From Isochrysis galbana (Eukaryota > Haptophyta > Isochrysidales > Isochrysidaceae), in the NCBI GenBank assembly GCA_018136815.1, contig CM030940.1:4534166-4598165 (forward strand): a DNA stretch of 64,000 nucleotides, written 5' to 3'. Every line of letters begins with the position of its first letter. Position 1 is the first letter of the stretch. The translations under genes were made by a program, and so were the position numbers. Shown in pieces: positions 51,501 through 62,223 of the stretch. The notes below the pieces were generated by a model, which saw only the letters and a list, made by a program, of their open reading frames with translations, did no database searches and was not told the origin of the DNA.

Positions 51501-51895
51501 TCAAGACCAGAGGGAGGACATGTGTTGAGGCGGCGTCGCTGCCCATGCCTAGCGCAAGGGTATAGCGCCCCCACTCAAACATCTCCTTCCCCAAAGCTCG
51601 CTCCTCTTTGAGGAGTTGCTCCTCTCCCTCCCATTAGGCCCCCTTGCCTGCGAGACCAGAACAGGATCCTGGCGTGGGGGGCTGTTTGAGTGTGGAGGGA
51701 GGGGTGCTCCGGCTAGCGCTAGCGCAGGTAGTAAGCTAGTGAAGAGCTGGGTGGCATAAGGGGGAAGGGTGCTTGCGCTCGCGCGCTCGCCGCGGCAGGG
51801 AGTCCTGTCTTGTGTGCGCGCTAGTCCCGTTCCTTTGCCGCGCCGCGACCCATAAAAAATTGTTAAAAATTAAATTAGTGTTTGTGTTTAGTGGT
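51501..51895 (+). mobile_element. LINE-derivative 3' part, plus strand
   Basis: Matches the complement of 55945-56310: GAGGCGGCGTCGCTGCCCATGCC, GGAGTTGCTCCTCTCCC, GGATCCTGGCGTGGGGGGCTG, and the tail ending TTAAAAATTAAATTAGTG. Together they form an inverted pair about 4 kb apart. Confidence 0.75.
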
Positions 51896-52980
51896 GCTAG
51901 GGCAACCTACTTTTAAAAATAGGGGTCAATGGGGGCCTCGCGCCCCCCTCTCTCCATCGCGGACACCCCCCGGGGTGGGCCCGTACAATCAACCCCTGCC
52001 CCTGCCCTCTGGCAGGGGGCAGGGGGCAGGGGCTGGGCAATCATCACACTGGCCCAGTCCCCTCGTCCCCTCGTGGGCGCGGGCCGTGACTCGCACTCCC
52101 ACGCCCAGACTGGGCCTGCCCTCGAGCTGACCCCCCCCCCCCCCCCCTTCCCTGGTCGCCAGGCAGACAGATGCCTCTGGGCGGCTCCCATGGCTAGCTA
52201 GCTGGCTAGCCTAGTTGGGAGATACGTAGACACCGTATTTGGCCGAAGGCCAAATACAAACCGTATTTGCCGTATTTGAACCCCCCTCCATGTGCCCCTC
52301 CGTATTTGGACGGTGGCGCGCGCCCGCACACGCGCGCCCGCGCGGCTAGCAGCCGCCCGCGCGGCTAGCAGCGGCCGGCGCGGCGGCGCGGCGCGAGGCA
52401 TCTCACCATCTCACCTCAACAACTTCTCAACGAGCTCAGCACTGGGACTCACATTCGCATCACCAACCCACTGCTCCTCCCCATCCCCATCACTATCCTC
52501 ATCACTCTCCCATGGCACAACATCAGGTTTCCAAGCAGCACTCTGGGAACGCCTGAGCTGTCCTAGCGCCCTAGCGGGCCCTCTGGGAGCCCCCAAAGGA
52601 CCTCTGACAGCAGGCCGTGGCGCGCCGCATGGCGACGCGCCGCAGGGACACAGGACACAGGTGGAGGAGAACGGAGAGAGGGAGAGGGGAGAGGGGGGGT
52701 CTTGCACACACACCCGATGGAGTGCGGTAAGAAATGGGCCCCATTTACGTAAGCAAACGGGCGGAGAGGGGCGGCTGGCGACAGGAGGGAGGAGGGAGAT
52801 AAGAGATAAGGAGGGAGAGGCTCAAGGCGCCTACGAGACCCCTTGTGGCTTGTGGCAGGTATCTCTCGTATCTCGAGGCGCAGTCTTTTATTCCTTATTC
52901 CTCGAGGATCGAGGATCGCTCGCGGCGGGAGCTGTAAGGGCTGTTCCGCTTCATGGACGACGAGAGGACCCTCCCACTCC
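51896..52980. other. GC-rich region without a recognised gene
   Basis: A small hairpin GTATTTGGCC-GAA-GGCCAAATAC lies at 52231-52253 with further CCGTATTTG iterations to 52310. A minus frame (52411-52713) ends DGDGEEQWVGDANVSPSAELVEKLL and a plus frame (52292-53020) is Ala/Ser/Arg-rich; neither has a recognisable domain. 52928-52985 resembles the family-2 LTR tail. Confidence 0.4.
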
Positions 52981-53157
52981 CCCCCCCCGGTTTTTTTTCC
53001 TGGTGAGTCGCCCGACGTAGGTCGGTCCGCCTCGCTGGGTTTTCCCTCATTGTAATTTGTGGGGAGTTATAATGGGAGCCGGGGGTTTGCGAGGGGGAAG
53101 ATTTGTAGGGGCTGCATAATATGTGTATGTGTCTGGTGTCATCACTTCAAGGCGTGC
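52981..53157 (+). repeat. Dispersed repeat D, copy 2
   Basis: Counterpart of 18558-18740. It ends 16 bp before a hAT terminus. Confidence 0.75.
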
Positions 53158-53173
53158 AAGACAGGAAAAAAGG

Positions 53174-53365
53174 TAGGGCGGTCAAACAGCAAACAGTGTT
53201 TTTTAATAAGGGGTGAAAAATGACCATCTCAGAATTGAGGAAATTTGAGGATTATTCACGGTAGAAAGTTCCCAATACACCCAACTAGCACATATCCGGG
53301 GTCCATTAGGACCCGGACCCCCCCCCTTGGGCCCCCACACCCCACAACAAAACGTAATCGTAATC
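53174..53365 (+). mobile_element. hAT right-end fragment
   Basis: TAGGGCGGTCAAACAG, then a 13-bp duplication-like CAAACAGTG, then AATAAGGGGTGAAAAATGACC and GAAAGTTCCCAATACACCC, matching 1895-2095 and the complement of 35712-35520. It breaks off near 53365 where repeat G begins, so it is truncated. Confidence 0.75.
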
Positions 53366-53560
53366 GTGCGGGCCAACTAAGTTTATACTTGGTTCGCCCA
53401 TGGGGGGGCACGAGCCCCCATCTCTCTCCACTCCTCCCCTGCCGTGAGGGAGGAACCACCCATCCTCCTGGCATGCCTGATGGCTTGCCAGGAGCCCACT
53501 GCCCTGCTGACCCACTCTCTTCCCCACAGACTACAGACTCGCAGGCTCGCCTCCCGCCTC
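53366..53560 (-). repeat. GC-rich dispersed repeat G, 3' part, minus strand
   Basis: Starts with the palindromic terminus CCAACTAAGTTTATACTTGG and GGGGGGCACGAGCCCCC, then continues like the complement of 29456-29300. The junction with the hAT fragment is abrupt. Confidence 0.65.
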
Positions 53561-54003
53561 CCTCCTGGCGACGACTTAGGTTTGTCGGTTTTGCCGGCGG
53601 GGGCAAGGGCCCCTTATTATAATACATATACCTGTACCTATACTGTTAAAATGTAACATGTTAACATGTTAACAAGCCAATACCGTTAACACCCCCCCTC
53701 AATCAAACAAAAGCACTAATACTATCTAATATGTTGGCAGCATGCTGCTTATACTATCTATAATATGTTGGCTCTCGAGTCTCGAGCACAAATAGGTTCA
53801 AACATGTTGGCTCCGCCGATTGCAACCTATTCACAACCTTAGTCGATTCGCGAATGCGACACGCGACACATTCGCCGCGAGTGCGGTGAGAATATCATTA
53901 GATCATTAGTAGTATGAAAACTTTTCCTTTTTTCCGCCTGTCTTGGATGATGAGCCTCGCATGCATTGCACCAACGGCCAACGGCCCAAGCACCACAGAT
54001 TTA
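53561..54003. other. Intergenic, no gene recognised
   Basis: AT-richer with ACATGTTAACATGTTAAC iterations at 53658-53676 and two ACTATCTA-TAATATGTTGGC-like units (53721-53772). Confidence 0.4.
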
Positions 54004-54100
54004 GGCATGGGCATGGGCATGGGCATGGGTATGGGTATGGGTATATGGGTATGGGTATATGGTATATGGGTATGGGTATGTGGGTATGGGTATATGGCTC
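54004..54100 (+). repeat. GGGTAT/GGGCAT hexanucleotide microsatellite
   Basis: About 15 imperfect units of GGGCAT changing to GGGTAT and GGTATAT along its length. Confidence 0.95.
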
Positions 54101-54473
54101 GATGATCGATGAGGATGAGTCCCCACATCCACATCGACTGCGCATTGCAGTGTTGCGCGTCGACTCCTCCTTCGGCCGGAAGGGTTGTGTCGACCGGCGT
54201 GTCGCCAGCCGCCACTCGAGGGTCCGCGTCGGGTAGCAATAGTGCCAGTATATCAGCCAGTAGAAGAATGAATCATCTTCTTCAAATCTTCAGACGTTTT
54301 GTTTTAGGCTCGCGCTAGCCCCTCCTCCCCTTCCCACACAAGCAAGGGGAGGCAGTTTTGTTTTTCTCGCCAGCTCGCCGCGCCGCGCCGCGCTATCCCC
54401 TCCCCCCCCCTTCCCCTTCTTCACCCCCGGTCTCCACCTCTCCGTCCCCCTCTCTTCTCTGTGGACGCGTCCG

Positions 54474-54614
54474 ATGCCGCTCGCCGCTCTCACACCCCTC
54501 GGTATCATCACCGGCTGCCTCACTGCTGCCGGCTGCGGTATGTACATCAACCACTGGCTCTTCACCGGAGAGGTGCGCTTGGCCTGCGGAGCGAGAGAGC
54601 AGATCAGAGAGCGG

Positions 54615-54646
<32 letters not shown>

Positions 54647-54902
54647 GCAGAGAGAGAGAGAGAGATGCTTCCCTCTACTTTCCTCGTGAGCCGCGCGCAC
54701 GTACATCTGAGGAATTGGGGTAACATTCTCGCCGTCGGCCCCCATGTTCCACCTCTGTCCCTTTCCTCTTCCCCCCCTCTTCTCATTCCTCATCCCCCTC
54801 CCCCATCCGCAGTGGAACAAGTCTACCCCTCCCGGAGATCGCTTCAGAGAAGGGCTCTGGGTCCGCGATCGGTTGATCAAACGGGGACACATGAAAAATT
54901 AA
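54474..54902 (+). CDS. NDUFA1-like (MWFE) complex I accessory subunit, 2 exons
   Basis: Exons 54474-54572 and 54813-54902 join in frame (donor GTGCGC, acceptor CCGCAG, phase 0) to 62 aa, near the family's usual 65-75. One membrane helix (PLGIITGCLTAAGCGMYIN) is followed by HWLFTGEWNKS and a charged tail with FREGLWVRDRLIKRG. The single N-terminal helix, the following H/G-rich turn and the RD pair near the C terminus match the NDUFA1 pattern of plants and animals, a single-pass inner-mitochondrial-membrane subunit needed for complex I assembly. The intron contains a (GA)n microsatellite at 54617-54664. The protein is so small that the match rests on the pattern and the clean splice; treat as probable. 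Confidence 0.7.
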
Positions 54903-55935
54903 TGGTGGTGTTCACCTTCTTCTAGCGTCATGTTCAGGTGTGGACAGCGACGCTCGTCATGCAGCACAGCTGATTTTTGCCGCCTTCACTTGGCCAATGG
55001 GGCAAGGATGTTGTCATCACGAGCTGTGCAGTCTCAGGGTGAATGACGACCCTAATTTCTCTTGAGGTGGCACGAGCAAGGTTTGAGTCGCATTTACAAG
55101 CCCTTAATCTTGCGTGACAGCGTAACTCAGTGCGACACGCAAGGCCGCTGGTAGGCATAGACATGACAAGAGGGATGCCCTTTGTGCCTATCTTTGGTGG
55201 TGTGGATTCCATGCTGCTTTGTCGTCTGATTCGTTTGAGTCCTTGGTGAGGGCAGTCGGTCATGCTCCCTCCTGCAATCTTTGCATCTATCCTTGTTGCA
55301 CACGTGCGCGCAGTTGGGGTTGCATCCATGGTTGCTGCCATGCGTTGTGCGTTGGTCGTCTCGTCTGTCTAGCACAGACGCGGCTTTGGAGCTCCTCTTT
55401 CTTTCGGACACGTGTACACGTCACCTTGTCGTAGTACACACATTATACTGCTCTTCCAAAAACAAAAAGGAGACGCTATCCCCCAGGAACTACTCCAGCC
55501 CCATAACACTACTTCTACGAAGTGTGATGATTAAAAAAAAACATCTGAAGATTCCGGGCTACACACCTACTAGACTAGGGTACTTCCCCATCCCTGCCGC
55601 CACCGCCCTTAACTTCCCTTTCCTCCACCTCCTCCCCTTCCCCCCTTCATTCCTTTGTCTTCGGTATGCGGGGTTCGGCTCGGGTGCGCTACCTCGAGCC
55701 TGGTTCAAAGCGCGGGTTCCGGGCAGGCCTGTTGTTGGTCAATTGTCATCTTGTGCTTGTCGGGTCACGGGCTTGCTCGTCTTTCTCGCCCTTGCTTTTC
55801 GCTATTGTGTCTCGGTGGGTTTATGTCCAAACGAGGTGTATCTCGTCTCAGAGTTGTTCTGGTACGGGTCTCTCGGCAATTATATATGCCACCCCCATCG
55901 AGGTGGTCAAGGTTTGCAGCTCTAGACTTGGTTCT
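54903..55935. other. Intergenic region with a possible Cys-rich remnant
   Basis: On the minus strand, 55360-55130 encodes CNPNCAHVCNKDRCKDCRREH followed by a His-rich stretch and a stop; this is zinc-finger-like but not assignable. Around 55560-55920 a plus frame has hydrophobic segments (GLLVFLALAFRYCVSVGLCPN) without support. No confident gene. Confidence 0.3.
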
Positions 55936-57085
55936 AACTTTCCTCTTGCACCTAAATTTAAATTTTTAACAAATTTTTATGGGTCGCGGCGCGGCAAAGG
56001 AACGGAACTAGCGCTAACTCAAGACAGGACTCCCTGCCGCGGCAAGCGCAAGCACCCTTCCCCCTTATGCCACCCAGCTCTTCACTAGCTTTCTACCTGC
56101 GCTAGCTGGAGCGCCCCTCCCTCCACACTCAAACAGCCCCCCACGCCAGGATCCTGTTCTGGTCTCGCAGGCAAGGGGGCCTAATGGGAGGGAGAGGAGC
56201 AACTCCTCAGAGAGGAGCTGTGGGGAAGGAGATGTCTGAGTGGGGGCGCTATACCCTTGCGCTAGGCATGGGCAGCGACGCCGCCTCAAGACATATCCTC
56301 CCTCATGTCTTGAGTCGATTTTTTTGGTGCTTGAAACAGAGGGCGAGGGGGGTTGTGCTTCTTGTGTTGGTTGTAGTTGCAAGAGGGAGTGGGAGAGGGA
56401 GTGAAGTGTTGGAAGAGGGCCCAAGGCAGGGCACTGAGTTGTAGGTGATTGTGGCCCACAAGAGTGGGGTGAAAACGAGAAGTGTATCAGCATGGGTCTT
56501 GAGTTGAAATTTTTGGTGCTTGGAACAGAGGGCAAGGGGGTTCGTGCTGTTTGGTTTGGTTGTAGAGGGAAGGGAGAGTGGGAGAGGGAGTCAAGTGTTG
56601 AAGGAGTGCCCAAGGCCGGGCACTGAGTTGTAGGTTCTTGTGGCCCAAAGGAGTGGGGTGAAAACGAGAAGTGAGTCAACATGGAAAACAGAGGCTTAGG
56701 GTGCTCTCCGTAGGAGATTGATGGTTGTGAAGTGCCCTCCCATGTTGGGTGCACTGATGGTAGAGGTTTCCACCATGGGGAGGGCAGCTGAGCTGCCCTG
56801 CCACATGAGGTGCTCTTGGGGTGGGGGGGGTTCCCACTGTTGGAGGGGGTCTCCAAGACCCCCTGCATGCTACGCAGAGCCATGGTGGCAACTTGTTTGG
56901 TGCCAGTGCTCGCCACCCCGCGCGCTTGCGCGGGTGGGGTTTGGATGGGCTGGATGGGCTTTGAGAGGGCTTTCTGACGAGCCGCCTCGGGCGGCATGGG
57001 GCGTCCCAGGTGGGGCTCGGTGGCGAGGGTCGCCTGGGGCTCGGGAGCGGTCGCGGCACGCTCCATAGGTCAAACTATAACAATA
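55936..57085 (-). mobile_element. Internally deleted LINE derivative (ORF1 start, shared 5' and 3' ends)
   Basis: The 5' end at 57085 (hairpin AACTATTGTTATAGTTTGACC, then ATG 57066) is the same as in the copies at 27953 and 60840. Its ORF1-like frame (57066-56065, 333 aa, starting MERAATAPEPQATLATEPHLGR) shares the first 20 residues with ORF1, then becomes Pro/Ser-rich. It contains a ~180-bp tandem duplication (about 56310-56485 and 56490-56670). The 3' end AGGTGCAAGAGGAAAGTT at 55936 equals the end of ORF2 at 57087. So it has both ends of a LINE but almost none of the enzymatic region. Confidence 0.7.
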
Positions 57086-57086
57086 G

Positions 57087-59393
57087 TTACTTTCCTCTTG
57101 CACCTAGTGTGAACAAAGGGTATATATCGTTCATGTCGATCCTTTTCTTCGGCTGTCTGCCCATGCCTGCTTGGGCGGTCCTAGCCGAGTCTGTCGTATT
57201 CGCAAATAGTAGTGCCTTGCTAAGTGTCGTGTACCTGTCTATCGTTCTTATCAACACTGATTTCTCCGAGAATTCAATGCCGTCGTAATGTATCCTGTAG
57301 AATTCTGTTAAGATATATCTCCATGCTAGAGTGTAGAGTATTGTGAGCGATCGCGGTGCTTTCCCCTCTGGGTGCATGAAGAGGTTATCTACGATTACCT
57401 CTTCCCTGCTTCTACCGCTTCGGGGGGTGTACCTCGCCAGTTTGTCGAGCGTCTCGAATATCTTGACTACCCTCGGGCACTCGCCCAAGTGGGTGGAAGA
57501 TTCGTTAGACGCCTTGCACATGCGGCAGGTTTTGTCTCTGTCCGCGAACCGGTTGTAGGTGCCTATCCTTCTGTGGGTTAGGTGCTTGAAATGGAGGTGT
57601 GTATCTCTCGCCGTCACCATCGGAGATGTATATATTGTGGCTAGGTGTTCCCACGTGTTGTCGGGTATCGGTAGACGCTGTTTCCAATTCTCGGGTCCCG
57701 TTAGGCGTCTACGCTTTCCGTCCGTCTTCTGTATTGCTTGCGTTAGTTGCTCCACTCCCATTTTGTCTAGCGGGGTATCCCCGTCCAGGGTATATTCGTC
57801 TGCTAGTGGGTATTCCAATCTCTTGTTTGATTTGAAGCCATCCCCCCATTTTGCCGGTGGGGAGGGATCTAGCTGCTCGGGGGCTTTGTCGAGTCTTGCG
57901 CCCATTATGGGCGTGCCTAGGTACGAGAGCTCCGCTTCATACCACGCGCCTTTGTGCTCGGCGAAATAGCTGCCGTCTTGGGCTATGCGTACATTTGGGA
58001 TAGGCCCCTCCGAGCCTCGCTTCTCGCTGGTTTCCCGCCTCGTTGCCGATGTCTCTACGGCCGTTGGGACCGCCCGTGTCGTCAACAACGTCACGGCGTG
58101 GTCTACTATGGCGCTCCACGATGCCAAGAATTTGTCTTTCGGGATGTATTCTCCCTGGAAGTGAATGTAAGTGTCGTTGTTTCTAAGATATTGTTCGCAC
58201 TCCTCGCTACGGTAGGGCAATGTTGCGTCGAAGTCGGTAAACACATTATGTATGGTGTTGCAATCTAGCTTGTTCCATAGCTTCGCCCACGTGGGGTTCA
58301 TTTTGGGTCCCGGGTGTGTCGGGCTGCCCCATATCGGTTGCGATAGTACGCCTTCTCTACTCGTTTCTATGGATGTTAGCTTGAGTGTGCGAATATTATT
58401 CAGCGCTCGCTTCCAGAACTCCGGGAGTTTGCTTGGGCCCGTTATCCCATCGGTTAGCTTGCTCGTGGGTATCGTCGAGAGCACTGCTGCTCTCCCTATG
58501 TTTGTGCGGCAGAACCATGCGTCGAGCACTTGCTTCCATTGCGCCTGGCGGGCGTCTAGGTAATTTAGGATCCACTTGGATTGTAGCGCTTTGACGTGAT
58601 TGTCCCAGTCCAGAAGGCCCAGCCCTAGTTGGGGGCCCTTCCCCGAAGCGTCTTTTAGCGGGATGTCTGGGTGTTTTATCCATTGTAGTCTTCGCCCGGT
58701 ACGCGTGTTCGTCCACAATATTTTGTCTACTGATCTCTTAACCGCTGCGTGGAACGACCTCGGGGCTGCCAGCGTTTGCAGCCAGTATCTCGGGATAGAG
58801 TATATGAGGAAGTTGGCTACCTTTGTTTTACCATGTATAGATAGGTTTCTGGTGATCGGCTCGTATATACTGGTTTTTCTTTCTATTTTGTCAGCTAGTT
58901 TTCGCCAGAATCCTTTCAGGGCCTGGGGCCCTCCTAGCGGGATCCCTAATATGGTCGCATACTCGCTTCGTTTTAGCCACTTGTATCTTTGGAATCTAGC
59001 GGGCGGTCGCTTTCTTTTCAAGGATCCCATTCTTAGGCCTTCGAATTTTTGGTCGTTAGGCTTGCCACATGAGGCCGCCGCGTATCTCTCTACCCATTCG
59101 AGTGAGCGTGCCAGGCTGCCGTAGTCGGCCGCCATAAGTTGCGTGCGAAGTGTGATGATTAAGTTGGTTCTAAAGGTTTTCTGGCGAGGTGTTGGTGTTG
59201 GTGTTGGGGGGGGGGGAGCGCAGATGGGGCGCCGGGGGAAAGTGGGCGGGCGGGGCTTCCAGAGGGGGCATCCGCCGTATGCGGTGGGTAGCAGCCGCTG
59301 CTTCCCGCGCGCCCCCTCCTCGTCCTCGTCGTCCGAAGCGTCGGGCACAAAGTCGCGTTCCGTCAAAAGAGGGCCAGGTGATTTTTTTTTCAC
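57087..59393 (-). pseudogene. LINE ORF2 3' two-thirds (post-catalytic RT, thumb, C-terminal domain)
   Basis: A 768-codon open frame. It enters the RT just after the catalytic YADD region (QLMAADYGSLARSLEWVERYAAASCGKPN), continues with the thumb-like YATILGIPLGG and the conserved QWIKHPDIPL...LGLGLLDWDNH...LQSKWILNYLDA, and ends with a CxxC...H..C motif (CRMCKASNESSTHLGEC) and the C-terminal IDMNDIYPLFTLG. No endonuclease or catalytic palm remains; the first ~65 residues are unrelated low-complexity sequence (PPPPTPTPTPRQ). The C-terminal stop touches the 5' hairpin of the next element at 57085. Confidence 0.85.
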
Positions 59394-60035
59394 TCAGAAT
59401 GCTTGTTCTTTTTAGGTAGGAATGTCACAACAAGATAAAAAAAGTTGGACCCCGGATCCACATGTCGCTGGCGCTCTGCCGAACCCCTTTGTGCGCAACC
59501 GTGACAGATCACGACATACAAGGACGCGGCGTTTGCGCATAGCAACTCCCCCCCCCCCCCCACACACGGTAACCCCCAGCTACGCAGGCTGAGTTTTCAT
59601 CTTTTTCGTCTTTTTCTCACACCCCTCATCCTCGATCCTATTGTCGATGTTGTCGTTCTGCTGACAGGCGACGATGTCGCGATGTCGCTTGGCTGATCTT
59701 GGGTGGCGAGGTCCGTGATGCGTGCGAGGACGGCCATCTTGTTCTCCATATAGAGTTTGCCAGCTGCTCGGCTCACTTGTCACTTGCACCATGGGACTCG
59801 TTTCAGCGTACGCGACCGCCCTGATGTATTCCATGCAGAGGTACGCGACGGCGGCCTCGTCTCCAATGTATTTGGTCATTCGGGATCTTGTCGTACTCGT
59901 CGGAGTAGTCGCCGACGAGCATGAGGTTTGCCTTGCACCAACGGCCCATGTATGGCTCGATGAGTGCCCACATCAACGGGTAGCGTTCCTTGGCCAAATC
60001 CACGCGGAAGTCTCCACATCCACGGCCCATACCGC
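59394..60035 (-). pseudogene. Unknown coding remnant joined to LINE ORF1
   Basis: After ORF1 residues IFYVDEDAHDQFKAAYG (ending about 60030) the frame continues as DFRVDLAKERYPLMWALIEPYMG and LMLVGDYSDEYDKIP; after a one-base shift it reads TKYIGDEAAVAYLCMEYIRAVAYAETSPMVQ, ending near 59580. This is not LINE sequence and has good amino-acid diversity, so it looks like a piece of a host or other gene fused to the LINE remnant. I do not recognise the family. Confidence 0.45.
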
Positions 60036-60860
60036 CATAGGCGGCTTTGAATTGATCGTGAGCGTCCTCATCGACGTAGAAAATCCAAGGGCCTTTGTTT
60101 GCGTCCTTTGTCCATGCCGTCCGGGGTGGCATCCAAGCCTTCCAGCTTGGAGAGAAGGTACTTCATATAGGTTGCCACATCCTCGCTTTTGATGTCCTTT
60201 TTGTCTTCAGCTAGCTGCGCTAGCTGTATGAAGAATGGGGTGTCGTCCGGTTCCTCCTCCTCATCATGAGGGGGTGAGGCAAATTGTGTGGTGTTGTGTT
60301 GAGGCGGATTTGGCTCCGATTGTGGGTCCGCCCGCTTGCGCGAGGGCGGCGGGTTATGCTTGGCTTGTTGAGGTGGGGCTTGTCTTGCTTCTTGGGGGAG
60401 TTTCCCTTTGGGGCCGGCCGCCTCAACGTAGGATTCTGTGCAATGTTGTTGGGGGGGTTGGAAGCCGTAAATAAAGGCCCCAAGAATTGTTTGTTGTGTC
60501 AAGTGCCCGCCCACGAGGGGTGCACTGAAATAGGAGTTGCCGCCATGGGGGTGGCAGCAAGGCTGCTACCCACCATGGGGAGTCCTTGTTGTGCTGGCAA
60601 GCCAGTTGAGGCAGGCGGCAGAGCCAGGGACTGGCTCTGCTGGTCTGCAGGGAACAGGGCTCTCCCTGTTCCCTGCTTCTGTGCCTGGTGGGGAGGCGAG
60701 GGAGGCAAGATCATGTCGACGTCGTTGTCGGTCAGCGGGGCGGCCTGTGAGCGCTTCGGCTCCGGCGGCTTAGGGCGGCCCCTGTGGGGCGTCGTGACGG
60801 CGGGGGGCTGGGGATTAGAAGCGGTCGGCGCGCGCTCCATCGCTCGAACTATAACAATAG
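60036..60860 (-). pseudogene. LINE ORF1 5' fragment
   Basis: Begins with the hairpin AACTATTGTTATAGTT and ATG 60840 (MERAPTASNPQPPAVTTPHRGR), nearly identical to the ORF1 at 27953. A frame shift lies about 60510, after which FFIQLAQLAEDKKDIKSEDV continues in another frame to about 60070. It is truncated before the globular and Cys/His regions. Confidence 0.85.
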
Positions 60861-62223
60861 TTTTGTCGTTCCGAGATCATAAAATGTGGCGTTTATGATC
60901 AAAGGCTGAGGCTCGTTACCTTGCTCGCGAGAGCTCTGGGCTCTGCATGGCCACCACCTCCAGGCCATTCTTTGGCCGATCGCGGGCTATCGGACGTCGC
61001 GGAAGCTCCGCGTTTCTAATAGTGATGCGCCCTACATTCACCACTCTGATTCCCTCCCGTGAGCGACCCCAGATGGGACAATAGGCTTCTAATAGGTTCT
61101 ATTAAGAGGTCAAGAGGCCTACCAGACCTGTTACCTGTTACCTGTTAATAGGTAATAGGTAAAAAAAAACCTTTCAATATTCTCGCCTCGCGCGTGGCTA
61201 TAGGCCTATACTATAGGTACCGCTATCGTAGCCACGCCCAAATCATCTCGGATCCCTTCCTCTCCCTAGTAACTTAGCTCAGAAGTCAGAAGCCAATCAT
61301 ATTCATAATATACATCACATACTCATACATCTATAATATTAGTAAAATGAGTTTTATTTTGACCTGTTACGGACCTATTGCGACCTGTCAATAGGTCCTC
61401 TTAATAGGAACAGGCCCCCGAAACCTGTTGACCTTGTACCTGTTGTCCCATCCGGGTGAGCGACCGCCTCAATATTCCCAAAATGGACCGTCACGCGCGG
61501 GGGAAGAGGAAGAGAGCGGGGTCACTCACCGACGCCATTGCCCTTCGTGGGGCGGGAGGGGGGTGGTCGGAGGGGGGAGGCGGCTGGCGGGGCAGGTAGG
61601 GGGGGACCCTGCGGAATCCTTGGACACCCAGGGGAGGTGGGAAATAGTGGTTAAGAAGAGTGAGTGACCGGGCTATCACATTTTTTTTGTATGTGGGGAG
61701 GCAAACTTGGCTTGTGGCCTCGGTGGCGAGACGGGAAACACTGCGTAGCTCCACGTTGCACAACAGGAATATGGTAAATATTTTCAATCCTTTCCAGGGC
61801 ACGAGGATCCAGCTATTCGCTAGGATGGAACTGCGCACTACGCCAAAGGCCTGGCGCCCCAACACTGTGACCAATGGCTCTGATTTGTACATGCAGTGCA
61901 CAACGACACTGCGGAGAGGAAATGACGGCTGGCAGCTGCCCGCACTTTTCCAAGGGTAGTGGCCGCGTTTGATACAGAACCGTCACCACCACGCGCAAGA
62001 CGAGAGGAGGAGGATGACGAGAAGGGGCGAAGACAACCTGATGCAAACATCGGATGACACACCACACCATCCAATCCGAGTGTGGATGACCTATCACGGG
62101 GGGTGCACGGCGCCGGGGCACAAGGCGGGGCGCCTGTCCCATTTGAGCGACTGGTGCTCGAACGTCAACGTCAGCTGGGGAAACGTGGGGAAACGTGGTT
62201 ACGGCAAGATGGAGGTTGAGAGG
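60861..62223. other. Intergenic region upstream of the LINE and downstream of the permease
   Basis: Contains CCTGTTACCTGTTAATAGGTAATAGG iterations (61127-61160) and related AATAGGTCC/AATAGGAAC pieces to 61410. A plus frame (61660-61959) has no domain. The part next to 62223 presumably contains the permease 3' UTR. Confidence 0.4.

Noticed and set aside
51380-51611. Continuation of the pol frame past the gap
   Set aside because: The sequence after the gap matches the LINE derivative at 55945-56310, so the joined frame is an artefact of the fixed-size gap.
52292-53020. 242-codon Ala/Ser/Arg-rich frame
   Set aside because: Composition-driven, overlaps dispersed repeat D and a family-2 LTR-like piece; no recognisable motif.
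54461-54925. 154-codon frame over the NDUFA1-like locus
   Set aside because: It reads a (GA)n microsatellite as RERERE and is out of frame with the conserved exons.
55130-55411. Cys/His-rich minus-strand frame
   Set aside because: The CxxxC...CxxC pattern hints at a zinc finger, but it is short, has no flanking domain and cannot be assigned.
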